Shown in pieces: positions 53,836 to 61,595 of a DNA stretch of 64,000 nt. A program made the position numbers and the translations under genes. Within the stretch, counting starts at the first letter, position 1. Each line of letters starts with the position of its first letter. Source of the DNA: Taibaiella lutea. GTDB taxonomy: Bacteria > Bacteroidota > Bacteroidia > Chitinophagales > Chitinophagaceae. The notes beneath the pieces are model-generated. The model was not told the DNA's origin. It searched no databases and saw only the letters and a program-made list of their open reading frames with translations. Location: NCBI RefSeq assembly GCF_008629695.1, contig NZ_VWSH01000001.1, forward strand, positions 1,205,990 through 1,269,989, read 5' to 3'.

Positions 53836-55164
53836 ATGAGTGAAGTTTCTTTCAGGGATAAAGCACAGCAGGGGATTTATAAAGTTATAAATCCTTTTGT
53901 TCGTTTCCTGATAAAATTGGGCCTTACGCCTAATGCCGTAACAACGATTGGTTTAATATTAAATATTGGTGTTGCGGTTATTTTTATCATTGGCGCCGAA
54001 AAAGGTAACAGAGGCGATTATAGCTATGTGGGTTGGGCCGGCGGCCTTATTTTATTTGCCGGTCTTTTTGATATGCTGGACGGACAGGTGGCGCGTTTAG
54101 GAAAAATGTCTTCTACTTTCGGTGCATTATATGATTCTGTTCTGGACCGTTACAGCGAACTGGTATTATTTCTGGGTATTTGCTATTATTTAATATCACA
54201 TCATTACTTTTTGAGCTCTCTTTTAGCTTTTGTTGCAATGATTGGTTCTATGATGGTAAGTTATACCAGAGCAAGAAGTGAAGGGCTTGGTATTGAAAAT
54301 AAAGGCGGATTGATGCAGCGGCCTGAAAGGGTTATTCTGATAGCGTTATCAGCCATAGCAACCGGTGTAGCTTCGGCATTTGTAGAAGGAGACGGCAAGG
54401 TTTATATTAAAGGTATCAGTTTCCATGTGTTTGAACTGATGAGCATTTTCACTATTCCTATTGCAGTATTGGCAGTCCTGACAAATATTACAGCATTTAA
54501 ACGTTTGATTAATGCAAAGAAAGCATTAGATAAAATAGACCAGGAAGATAAAATGAAAAATAAGAGCAACAGCAATATCGCTGCTATTATAATGTTTGCC
54601 CTGATATTGGCAAGCGGCTTTTCTGCAAAGGCGGATGGCCTGATTGATGACGGGAAGACTTTTAAGGAAGCAGTAGATACTTTTCCGGTTCCAAAGCTGA
54701 ATGCGCGTTCTTTATTTTATGTGCAACGTACACCCAATACCAATACCATCATGTATGAATTGAACATGAAGAACGGGGTATTGGATGAAGATAACCCGGT
54801 GCATGTATATTGGATCAGATATACGGAAGGCGGCAAGACGGCAGAATTATCATTTATTCAGCGTAAATTTGCCTACGGCGTTAAAGTCAGTAAATTAGCG
54901 GGAGAAAAATACAAATTGCTTTTTGCAGCTTATGATAAAATTCCTTTTTACCTGATGAAGTCAACAGCTGGTATTTATCATACTTATGTAGAGCTGGATG
55001 GTAAAATGGTTGTGTTAAACAGGCTTTATATACGTATTGACCCGGGTGGTACTTTTTGGGCACCTAATGTCAAATATGTTGAGTTTAAAGGCATAGAAGT
55101 TGCGACGGGCAAGGAAATCATTAAAAAGATAAATCCTAAATGGACGCCGCCTAAGCAATCCTGA
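53836..55164 (+). CDS. CDP-alcohol phosphatidyltransferase fused to a DUF4833-like exported domain
   Basis: A 442-residue two-part protein. Residues 1-235 are a CDP-alcohol phosphatidyltransferase with about six membrane helices and the full catalytic motif: D-x2-DG-x2-AR in DMLDGQVARLGK, then G-x3-D-x3-D in FGALYDSVLDRY. It would transfer a phosphatidyl group from CDP-diacylglycerol to an alcohol such as inositol phosphate. Residue 240 is a Met (codon 54553-54555) with CAGGAAG about 6 nt upstream, starting a second signal-peptide-like stretch (NIAAIIMFALILASGFSAKA). After it comes a beta-rich DUF4833-like domain to the end (VHVYWIRYTEGGKTAELSF). Either it is a true fusion or the second part is also translated alone. 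First gene of a lipid cluster. Confidence 0.88.
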   Translation: MSEVSFRDKAQQGIYKVINPFVRFLIKLGLTPNAVTTIGLILNIGVAVIFIIGAEKGNRGDYSYVGWAGGLILFAGLFDMLDGQVARLGKMSSTFGALYDSVLDRYSELVLFLGICYYLISHHYFLSSLLAFVAMIGSMMVSYTRARSEGLGIENKGGLMQRPERVILIALSAIATGVASAFVEGDGKVYIKGISFHVFELMSIFTIPIAVLAVLTNITAFKRLINAKKALDKIDQEDKMKNKSNSNIAAIIMFALILASGFSAKADGLIDDGKTFKEAVDTFPVPKLNARSLFYVQRTPNTNTIMYELNMKNGVLDEDNPVHVYWIRYTEGGKTAELSFIQRKFAYGVKVSKLAGEKYKLLFAAYDKIPFYLMKSTAGIYHTYVELDGKMVVLNRLYIRIDPGGTFWAPNVKYVEFKGIEVATGKEIIKKINPKWTPPKQS

Positions 55165-55195
55165 TTATCTTGAAATTTGAATTTAATAATATACA

Positions 55196-55819
55196 ATGGC
55201 TAAGAATTTTGTTTCCAATTCTACCGAATCTGTAAGGATGTTCAAAAGTGACTTTATGGAGTTCTTTTCCAGGGTGCATTGGACTGTTCCGATGATTACT
55301 TATATTCCGGTGGTTTTGTTTTTTATTTACCGTTCTTTCTTTGTAGCACACATTTCCGGTCTGTTATTTACAGGAATGTTTGTTGCGGGGCTTTTAAGCT
55401 GGACTTTATTTGAGTATATCATGCACCGCTGGATTTTCCATTTTGTACCAAAATCAAAATGGGGCCTGAGATTGCATTTTATTTTTCATGGCGTGCATCA
55501 TGATTATCCGAATGACATGAAACGATTGGTATTGCCTCTTTCTGTAAGTGTTCCGTTGGCGTTTGGTGTATATTTTGCTTTACGTGCTTTCATGCCGCCG
55601 GTTTATTTGTATCCATTCTTTTCGGCCTTCGTATTGGGTTATATCTTTTACGATACCGTTCACTATGCATTGCATCATTTTAATTTTAAAGGTGAATTCT
55701 GGAAGAAGATAAAAAAGCATCACATGCTGCATCATTATCAGGATTCATCTAAAGGGTTTGGCGTTAGTTCCGAATTATGGGACAAGGTTTTGAATTCAGG
55801 ATTCCCGAAGAAAAAGTAA
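55196..55819 (+). CDS. sterol desaturase / fatty acid hydroxylase family protein
   Basis: A 207-residue membrane-bound di-iron enzyme. The histidine boxes are clear: EYIMHRWIFHF, HFIFHGVHHDYP, HYALHHF and KKHHMLHHYQ. Three or four membrane helices surround them. The spacing matches fatty acid 2-hydroxylase (Scs7/FA2H) type enzymes, which hydroxylate the acyl chain of ceramides. The neighbours, a CDP-alcohol phosphatidyltransferase and an Aur1-like PAP2 protein, point to sphingolipid tailoring. Its TAA stop overlaps the next ATG (TAATG), so the two are translationally coupled. Confidence 0.9.
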   Translation: MAKNFVSNSTESVRMFKSDFMEFFSRVHWTVPMITYIPVVLFFIYRSFFVAHISGLLFTGMFVAGLLSWTLFEYIMHRWIFHFVPKSKWGLRLHFIFHGVHHDYPNDMKRLVLPLSVSVPLAFGVYFALRAFMPPVYLYPFFSAFVLGYIFYDTVHYALHHFNFKGEFWKKIKKHHMLHHYQDSSKGFGVSSELWDKVLNSGFPKKK

Positions 55820-56784
55820 TGAACCACCACAGTACAACAAAAGTTTCAAAAATGCACAGCGGTATGATGATACCGTTGTATAAGAGAATTATAATTGCCG
55901 CAGCAATTGCTATAGGCTATCTGGGCCTCTCTTCTGTCGTTGTCGGCTTCAGGCCTGACGAAGTATTTATTGCGGGCTTATTCTTTATTCTATACATCGC
56001 ATCAAAGAAGACAAGGAATTTTGTCCTGACACTTGCACCTTTTCTTGTGTTTTGGGTCATCTTTGACTATATGAAGGCGCTTCCGAACTACAAATTCAAT
56101 ACAGTGCACATTGGTGACTTGTACGAATTTGATAAGAAATATTTTGGTATTCACGTTAATGGTGTCTTGCTTTCGTTGAATGAGTATTGGGAATTGCACA
56201 GAACTGTATTTCTCGATGTCATTAACGGATTCTTTTATCTGTGCTGGATGCCTGTTCCTATAAGCTTTGCGGCATATTTATATACCAAAAACAGAAGAGG
56301 CGCTTTGGAGTTTTGCCTTACCTTTCTATTGACAAATTTTGTAGGCTTTATCGGTTATTATGGTTTTCCCGCTGCCCCACCCTGGTATGTTTATTATCAT
56401 GGTACTGCGTTTAATGCTGCTACACCGGGTAATGTTGCAGGACTTGCAGGGTTTGATAACTTTTTAGGCGTAAATATCTTTCATAGCCTTTATGCCAAGA
56501 GCTCCAATGTATTTGCGGCAATGCCTTCCCTGCATTCAGCTTATGTAGTGGTTTCGGTATTTTATGCCTTTAAGAAAAACGTTTCAACAGGCTGGAAGAT
56601 ATTCCTTACAACTGTAATGGTGGGCACATGGTTTGCCGCAATATATACGCACCATCATTATATTTCAGATGTGTTGATCGGAATTCTTTGTGCCCTAATC
56701 GGAATAGCAATTTTTCAGAGAATATTATTGCGCAACAAAGGATTTAATAAATTTATGAACGCCTATTACGGACAGGTAATTTAG
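55819..56784 (+). CDS. PAP2-superfamily protein, Aur1/inositol-phosphoceramide-synthase-like
   Basis: A 321-residue membrane protein from the ATG overlapping the previous stop codon; an in-frame earlier ATG at 55777 lies inside the hydroxylase gene and is rejected. It has about six helices. FPAAPPWY at 183-190 is an Aur1-type motif, PSLHS at 236-240 and HHHYISD at 278-284 are the PAP2 catalytic motifs with two His and one Asp. The combination suits the Aur1-type PAP2 branch that moves a phospho-alcohol head group from a phospholipid to ceramide. A simple lipid phosphatase is the alternative. It ends before a clear terminator. Confidence 0.88.
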   Translation: MNHHSTTKVSKMHSGMMIPLYKRIIIAAAIAIGYLGLSSVVVGFRPDEVFIAGLFFILYIASKKTRNFVLTLAPFLVFWVIFDYMKALPNYKFNTVHIGDLYEFDKKYFGIHVNGVLLSLNEYWELHRTVFLDVINGFFYLCWMPVPISFAAYLYTKNRRGALEFCLTFLLTNFVGFIGYYGFPAAPPWYVYYHGTAFNAATPGNVAGLAGFDNFLGVNIFHSLYAKSSNVFAAMPSLHSAYVVVSVFYAFKKNVSTGWKIFLTTVMVGTWFAAIYTHHHYISDVLIGILCALIGIAIFQRILLRNKGFNKFMNAYYGQVI

Positions 56785-56806
56785 CTGATAAAGATTATTA
56801 TAATGT

Positions 56807-56838
56807 AAATGGTGACCTATTCGGTCACCATTTTTTCA
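56807..56838 (+). terminator. terminator of the lipid gene cluster
   Basis: AAATGGTGACC and GGTCACCATTT form an 11-bp stem with a TATTC loop, followed by TTT, 22 nt past the PAP2 stop. It also lies downstream of the convergent VanZ-like gene. Confidence 0.9.
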
Positions 56839-56880
56839 TGGCGTATCGGAAGAAATGATTGCAGCAATTTGTTTCGTTGC

Positions 56881-57381
56881 TTATATACTTACGTGCGATA
56901 AAAATACAATCGCATAAATATAAATGAAGAAAAAAGTGCGGTAATTAAATTTCCCCAATAGCTGTTGGGTTTGTAAGGGGCATTTTATGAAATAGACTGC
57001 GCATAATGTAAAAGCAAACGAAGGCAATATATCCAGCCAATCGAAACTTCCCGGCATCCAATGAAGCAACTGTAGAAACTCTAATAAAACAGCATAACAT
57101 AAAGGTGTCCATGCAAGATGAATATTCTTTCTTCCGAGTTTTATAAATAAATGTTTAGAAACCAGTGTCGCCGCAAAAACCCATAAGGCTTCAGGTAAAT
57201 TGTATATTACAAATTCCGGCAGTAAGAAGTGTTTCCGGATATAAAGAATGGCGGCTAATGCATTTCCGTAACTTAATTTGTCCAGCATAATATTTACGAC
57301 AGTATGTTGCGTTCTGTAAAATAAATATATAAACAGGCCGGCGAACAAGGCAAGGCTGATGATGGTACAGTACCTTTTCAT
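56881..57381 (-). CDS. membrane protein, VanZ-like
   Basis: A 166-residue polytopic protein with four or five membrane helices. YAVLLEFLQLLHWMPGSFDWLDILPSFAFTL resembles the E-x2-Q ... R/S-x-D-x2-D pattern of the VanZ family, whose members protect against glycopeptides or act on surface lipids. Similarity is only partial. Its ATG overlaps the methyltransferase stop as ATGA, so it is translated with that gene. Convergent with the lipid cluster. Confidence 0.65.
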   Translation of the reverse strand: MKRYCTIISLALFAGLFIYLFYRTQHTVVNIMLDKLSYGNALAAILYIRKHFLLPEFVIYNLPEALWVFAATLVSKHLFIKLGRKNIHLAWTPLCYAVLLEFLQLLHWMPGSFDWLDILPSFAFTLCAVYFIKCPLQTQQLLGKFNYRTFFFIYIYAIVFLSHVSI

Positions 57382-57968
57382 TTTCTGAAAGCAAGTATTT
57401 TGTAATAACCGAATGGCTTTGACGGAATCATATATTGTAACCTGAATAAGTCAAGGGATTTTAAATCATTTATCAAAAAGTAAGAACGGAATTGAATCAG
57501 GTGTGCAAACGGGTGAAATATTATATTTATAAATCTTAAAGCATTGCCGGGTGTAAAGTGATTGAGAATAAACAGCTGTCCATCAGGTTTCAATACTCTG
57601 AAAGCCTCCTGCAGCATCGTTTCAGGGTGAGTAGTTACTGAAAGTACATGATTGATAATCACATAATCGAAGCTTTCCTTCTGAAATTTCATATCCTCAC
57701 CATCGGCCATAAACAGATGCACTCTTACTTGTGTTTCCCTCCTTTTAGCTCTGGCAAGCATTTTTGTTGAAAGGTCCACACCTGTAACAATATGCTTTTG
57801 ATAAAGCGGCAACATGGAACCATTGCCGACACCTATCTCCAATACATTCCCGGAAGGAAGGTTATTAATGATATTGGCCAGTTGTTTCTTCTGCTTTTTA
57901 AAAAATCTGTCCACAATGGGGTATAAAGGATACATGTAATTATAGAAATTGCCGGAATTATTTTTCAT
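57378..57968 (-). CDS. class I SAM-dependent methyltransferase
   Basis: A 196-residue methyltransferase from the ATG at 57968, whose first bases overlap the diacylglycerol kinase stop (ATGA). Motif I is NVLEIGVGNGSMLPLYQ; acidic loop 2 is VTGVDLSTKMLARAKRR; post-motif is FDYVIINHVLSVTTHPETMLQEAFRVLKPDGQLFI. Its resemblance to phospholipid N-methyltransferases (PmtA/UbiE side) suggests a lipid substrate but does not prove it. It sits between diacylglycerol kinase and a VanZ-like gene, all translationally coupled. Confidence 0.88.
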   Translation of the reverse strand: MKNNSGNFYNYMYPLYPIVDRFFKKQKKQLANIINNLPSGNVLEIGVGNGSMLPLYQKHIVTGVDLSTKMLARAKRRETQVRVHLFMADGEDMKFQKESFDYVIINHVLSVTTHPETMLQEAFRVLKPDGQLFILNHFTPGNALRFINIIFHPFAHLIQFRSYFLINDLKSLDLFRLQYMIPSKPFGYYKILAFRK

Positions 57969-58330
57969 GATGGCGAAAAGAAAAGAATGATGCCGATGAT
58001 AACGGCTGCAATTGCACATATAAGCACAGCAGCAGAGCTGATATCTTTTACCTGCTTGATAACAGGATGGTACTCTGTCTGAACTTTGTTACAAAGCCGC
58101 TCAATGGCTGTGTTAAAAGCTTCTGCCATCCACACCATTGCAATAATGCCAATCAGTATGCACCATTTTATAGTATTGAATCCACGGTACCAACCGGATG
58201 CAATGGCAATTATGGTTGCCATTAAATGAATCAGCATATTATGTTCTGTTGCGAATAATGTTTTAATACCTGTGAAAGCATATCCGAAACTTTTGAAATG
58301 ATATTTAAATAACTTTTTCATTTTTGTCAT
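57965..58330 (-). CDS. dgkA: diacylglycerol kinase family protein
   Basis: A 121-residue integral membrane kinase of the DgkA/undecaprenol-kinase type. It has a short amphipathic N-terminus (FKYHFKSFGYAFTGIKTLFATEHNMLIHL), then three helices. VWMAEAFNTAIERLCNKVQTEYHPVIKQVKDISSAAVLI holds the catalytic E-x2-NTAIE and the K-D-x2-SAAV segment. It phosphorylates diacylglycerol or undecaprenol. A second Met at 58321 is an alternative start. It leads a coupled three-gene operon. If the facing PAP2 enzyme releases diacylglycerol, this kinase could recycle it. Confidence 0.93.
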   Translation of the reverse strand: MTKMKKLFKYHFKSFGYAFTGIKTLFATEHNMLIHLMATIIAIASGWYRGFNTIKWCILIGIIAMVWMAEAFNTAIERLCNKVQTEYHPVIKQVKDISSAAVLICAIAAVIIGIILFFSPS

Positions 58331-58370
58331 TCCTTATCCGTTTTAATTGCGTCAACAATGTTTAATAACA

Positions 58371-58406
58371 GATTGATAGTGCAGTATTATAGTTGCACTA
58401 TCAATC
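58371..58406 (-). terminator. hairpin after the small membrane protein gene
   Basis: GATTGATAGTGCA and TGCACTATCAATC form a perfect 13-bp stem with a 10-nt loop, 15 nt past the 58422 stop on the minus strand and about 40 nt before dgkA. The T-run after it is weak, so partial read-through into dgkA is possible. Confidence 0.55.
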
Positions 58407-58421
58407 GTTTCTAAGTTTTAC

Positions 58422-58733
58422 TTAACTGCCGGCAAAAGGCGAACCAAAAATACCGACGGCAAGCTCAGCCCAGATAAGGAAAAATATTATAATGAGAATA
58501 GCACAAAACATCAGCCTTAATTTTATAGCTCTTGTTCTTCTTAAGATAAATTCACACCCTAAGCCCAAACTCATTAATAGCGTGCCGCCTACAGCAAAAT
58601 CTGCTGCCGACCATTTTACTTCATTGGTAAACTGCATAGCAATTAATGGAATGATTAACAGAAGCGGCACAGCAAGTACAATGGCTGTAAGGCGTAGGTT
58701 CTTTCCTAATGTGATTTTTTGATTGTTTTCCAT
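58422..58733 (-). CDS. small membrane protein of unknown function
   Basis: A 103-residue protein with three predicted membrane helices: about 14-32 (TAIVLAVPLLLIIPLIAM), 43-62 and 72-96 (LMFCAILIIIFFLIWAELAVGIFG). No catalytic motif is seen. It follows the creD gene by about 37 nt on the same strand, so it is probably part of that transcript. Family not recognised. Confidence 0.7.
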   Translation of the reverse strand: MENNQKITLGKNLRLTAIVLAVPLLLIIPLIAMQFTNEVKWSAADFAVGGTLLMSLGLGCEFILRRTRAIKLRLMFCAILIIIFFLIWAELAVGIFGSPFAGS

Positions 58734-58770
58734 TTTATTTGATTTTAAGTTTTAGTGTAAATAAATTGAT

Positions 58771-60153
58771 TTATGCTCTGTTTAAATTCAGCTCTTTTTT
58801 GCCTATCTGATACCAATCTACTTTTCTGGAACTATACATCACCAGAGCAACTACGAAAAACAGGCCGATGCTGCCAAACAGTAAGGCATAATCCTGCAAT
58901 TGAATCAGGAAGAAAATGTATCCGTACAATGCGCTTAACGCTAAAGTGAAGCCCAATGCGATTTTTCCGGTTTTGAAAATATTCCATACATATAACCCAA
59001 TCAGTGAAACCGTTGCCAACACTGCAATTGCATAAGCAATATTGAAACCTGTATACTCGGAAAGAGAAAGTAAAAGCGTATAGAATACGGTTAGCGCAAT
59101 GCCTACAAGAAAATATTGCAAAGGATGTATCTGATGCTTCTGTAAAATTTCAATAAAGAAAAATATTGTGAAACTTAGGCCAATAAAGAGCAAAGCATAT
59201 TTAACGGCCCTGTCTGTTTTTGCATAAGTGTCTATTGGTTGAATCAGTCTCACACCAAATGCATACGAGGCTAAGTTTGTGCGGTCCTCTATCCATGATT
59301 GAGATATGACTCTTGCTGTTTGCGGAATTTTCCATTGGCTGTTGAATCCGCCATTTGCAGTTTTGGTATTGTTGGCGGCTAAATATTTTCCATCGAATTT
59401 TGGATTCTCCCAGGGAGATTGAATATTAACTGAAGTTGTTTTTCCGGCGGGAGTAAAGTACAAATATTCAGAGCCTTTAAACTTAAGATGAATATTGAAA
59501 TTGAAGTTTTCCGTTGGATTGCAAGCAATATTAGTTACCAGGCCATTCCCGATAATGTTATTCTCAGTTACAGTTGATTCAATTGTTTTATCAATATTAT
59601 TCCAATTAAGCATTGCTTCGTCTTCTAATCCACTTGGGTCGTTCAAGCCAATAAGTAACTGTGCTTCGGACCATTGTACATTTTCCGGCATGATGTTTAA
59701 CGAAGCTAAATTCAACTTATTAAATGTGCCTGACAAAGACAAATCCGAAGTATATAATGTGACAGCGTAAATGCTTCTTTTCCGTTCCTGTGGTTGAATA
59801 TTTCCGTTAATATTCAGTCTGTCAGGTAAAAAGTAAGCCTTCTTTTTAATTGCAGTTTTATTGCCGTTATTATCGGTTTCAATATAAGGCAGGATCAGGA
59901 TGGGTCCGTTAATGACTTGAGGTAAGGCCCATTTGCTACTCACATCTTTCATAACTTCATCTTGCCGTTCTGCACGTTCTTTTACAAGACTTGAAATAAA
60001 AGAAGAGGGGATTAACATAAGGAAAATAAGCACAGCAATAATGGCAGCTTTGATAAGTACTTTGTTTGATTCTGTAAACTTAGGTGGCTTAGGTCTTACA
60101 TTATTGTAATGCTGTTGCGGTTGCTGCGGATTTTCTTCAGAAAAACTGTCCAT
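58771..60153 (-). CDS. creD: CreD-family inner membrane protein
   Basis: A 460-residue membrane protein of the CreD family, which in enterobacteria is controlled by CreBC and affects envelope integrity and beta-lactam or colicin sensitivity. The first helix (KAAIIAVLIFLMLIPSSFISSLVKERAERQDEVMKDVSSKWALPQVINGPILILPY) is the family signature. A periplasmic domain spans about 90-310, and five or six C-terminal helices follow (AVKYALLFIGLSFTIFFFIEIL onward). It belongs to a minus-strand run with a Coq4 gene, two paralogous membrane proteins and a winged-helix regulator; no CreBC-type two-component system is present. Confidence 0.93.
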   Translation of the reverse strand: MDSFSEENPQQPQQHYNNVRPKPPKFTESNKVLIKAAIIAVLIFLMLIPSSFISSLVKERAERQDEVMKDVSSKWALPQVINGPILILPYIETDNNGNKTAIKKKAYFLPDRLNINGNIQPQERKRSIYAVTLYTSDLSLSGTFNKLNLASLNIMPENVQWSEAQLLIGLNDPSGLEDEAMLNWNNIDKTIESTVTENNIIGNGLVTNIACNPTENFNFNIHLKFKGSEYLYFTPAGKTTSVNIQSPWENPKFDGKYLAANNTKTANGGFNSQWKIPQTARVISQSWIEDRTNLASYAFGVRLIQPIDTYAKTDRAVKYALLFIGLSFTIFFFIEILQKHQIHPLQYFLVGIALTVFYTLLLSLSEYTGFNIAYAIAVLATVSLIGLYVWNIFKTGKIALGFTLALSALYGYIFFLIQLQDYALLFGSIGLFFVVALVMYSSRKVDWYQIGKKELNLNRA

Positions 60154-60166
60154 GTTGTTATATCTT

Positions 60167-60631
60167 TTATGGTTGAAAAATTTTGTTAGTAACGATGTTA
60201 AGCTGTTGCGGCACTAATCCGAACCAATCCAGGTTTTTCAGTGAATGTGTTGTCCGCCCGCGTTTCCAGGCTTTGCTGAAAACGTTCCATTTGTCAGGCA
60301 TGATAATCAATCCCACCATAACACTGAAAAGAACCGGAAATGTAATGCGGCCGTTTGCCAGCATGAAACATTGCAAGGACACCTCTCCTTCTTCTGTTGG
60401 CGGGTAGCCAAGCACAACATGTTTAATGTCATGTTTTTCATAATAGGGAAGCATATCCAGTTTGTTATTCATGAAAAAATGGAATAGCTCCTTTCCTACT
60501 GTCCCATCCGGGAAACGTTGTAATTGTTTGACTGTATATGGGAATTTATAGCCTTTGCGCATAAGCCTGAAATAAGGCAACGCTATTTCATGCGCGAGGT
60601 AGGTCATTATTCTTTTACGTATGTTTTTCAT
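60167..60631 (-). CDS. Coq4 family protein
   Basis: A 154-residue soluble protein. The zinc-binding motif of Coq4 is intact: H67-D68-x2-H71 in EKHDIKHVVLG, then x11 and Glu83 in EEGEVSLQ (HDxxH-x11-E). Flanking helical segments (GTVGKELFHFFMNN and VLFSVMVGLIIMPDKWNVFSKAWKRG) also fit. In eukaryotes Coq4 acts in ubiquinone biosynthesis. Bacteroidota use menaquinone, so the role here is unknown. It lies 13 nt upstream of creD, probably in the same transcript. Confidence 0.85.
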   Translation of the reverse strand: MKNIRKRIMTYLAHEIALPYFRLMRKGYKFPYTVKQLQRFPDGTVGKELFHFFMNNKLDMLPYYEKHDIKHVVLGYPPTEEGEVSLQCFMLANGRITFPVLFSVMVGLIIMPDKWNVFSKAWKRGRTTHSLKNLDWFGLVPQQLNIVTNKIFQP

Positions 60632-60667
60632 AAAATGATTCTTGAAATTTTAATAATAAATCTGGTA

Positions 60668-61069
60668 TTAATACTCATAATATGAATCGCTGTCTTTGCT
60701 GTCATCATTCACCAGGAAAGCTGTCTTTGCTTTTTTATGACTAAATGCGACAGCCCCCAAAGCCGCTATCGTCGCAGGGATAGAAAACAATAATGCTTCA
60801 TTATCAGAGGCGCCAATGTCCATATTTTCGCATTTTAGAAATAAGTAGCTGCTAAGAAATCCAAGTGCGCCTGCTGAAATAAATAATGTCAGATATTTTG
60901 TTGAAAAAGGTATATCTGATTTTAGAAGTATCTGGACTATTATCCCGAAAATGATAATGCCGGGAATACTTCCTACAAGCTCTATTGGAATGATAATAGG
61001 TGCCAATGGGCCAAAACAAATTGGCTGGATAACGAGCGATATTGCCCAGATGCGAAGTGTGAGATTCAT
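60668..61069 (-). CDS. membrane protein, paralog of the next gene
   Basis: A 133-residue protein with four hydrophobic segments. LAPIIIPIELVGSIPGIIIFGIIVQ matches the equivalent block of the 61121-61552 protein (IPIELIGGLPGLFLFGVIVN), so the two arose by tandem duplication. The C-terminus is cytoplasmic and acidic (NDDSKDSDSYYEY). No known family recognised. Part of the creD-region run. Confidence 0.7.
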   Translation of the reverse strand: MNLTLRIWAISLVIQPICFGPLAPIIIPIELVGSIPGIIIFGIIVQILLKSDIPFSTKYLTLFISAGALGFLSSYLFLKCENMDIGASDNEALLFSIPATIAALGAVAFSHKKAKTAFLVNDDSKDSDSYYEY

Positions 61070-61120
61070 AATAATATAATTGTGTATTTAAACAGATTTA
61101 TTCATCAAATGCTTATTAAA

Positions 61121-61552
61121 TCAGTCATGTGATTCAGGCAATTCAGCGATATCATCCATCTGTATTAGATTTTCTTTCAGCATTTTATGTACCGGAACAG
61201 CAAATGTGAGAAGCGATAATAATGCAGCAATAGGTGCAGGAGCTATAAGTCTCGCCCCTTCACCAAACGGGCTTGAAAAAGGAATGCCAAGAACCAAACC
61301 CGTTAATGATGTTGTGAACCATGCCGTTGCAAATGACCCGATAATTAAATAAATCCATTTAGATTGCAAGCTGTTATAGCTTTTAGTCTGGTGATTAACA
61401 ATAACACCAAACAGGAAAAGCCCGGGGAGCCCGCCAATAAGCTCTATTGGAATCAGAATAATAATAACTTCTCTTATTTCATCTAATAGAATAAAGAAAA
61501 TGATTGTTTGATATACTATAGCAAGGAGCCATATCTTCAATGCTTCTTTCAT
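61121..61552 (-). CDS. membrane protein, paralog of the preceding gene, under an operator-like palindrome
   Basis: A 143-residue protein with four hydrophobic segments and an acidic tail (MDDIAELPESHD). It shares the IPIELIGGLPGLFLFGVIV block with the 60668-61069 protein. An ACTTTG-AATTA-CAAAGT palindrome lies 10 nt before its start codon, the same type as before the 62533 gene. Function unknown. Confidence 0.7.
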   Translation of the reverse strand: MKEALKIWLLAIVYQTIIFFILLDEIREVIIILIPIELIGGLPGLFLFGVIVNHQTKSYNSLQSKWIYLIIGSFATAWFTTSLTGLVLGIPFSSPFGEGARLIAPAPIAALLSLLTFAVPVHKMLKENLIQMDDIAELPESHD

Positions 61553-61561
61553 GATTAAAAG

Positions 61562-61580
61562 TACTTTGAATTACAAAGTA
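61562..61580 (-). promoter_or_regulatory. operator-like palindrome upstream of the 61121-61552 gene
   Basis: TACTTTG-AATTA-CAAAGTA is a perfect 7-bp inverted repeat. On the minus strand its first half reads TTACTTTG, similar to the Bacteroidota -7 element, so a bound protein would block transcription. It matches the element at 62542-62558 in both arms and spacer length. Confidence 0.6.
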
Positions 61581-61595
61581 ATTAGGCAAAAAAAT

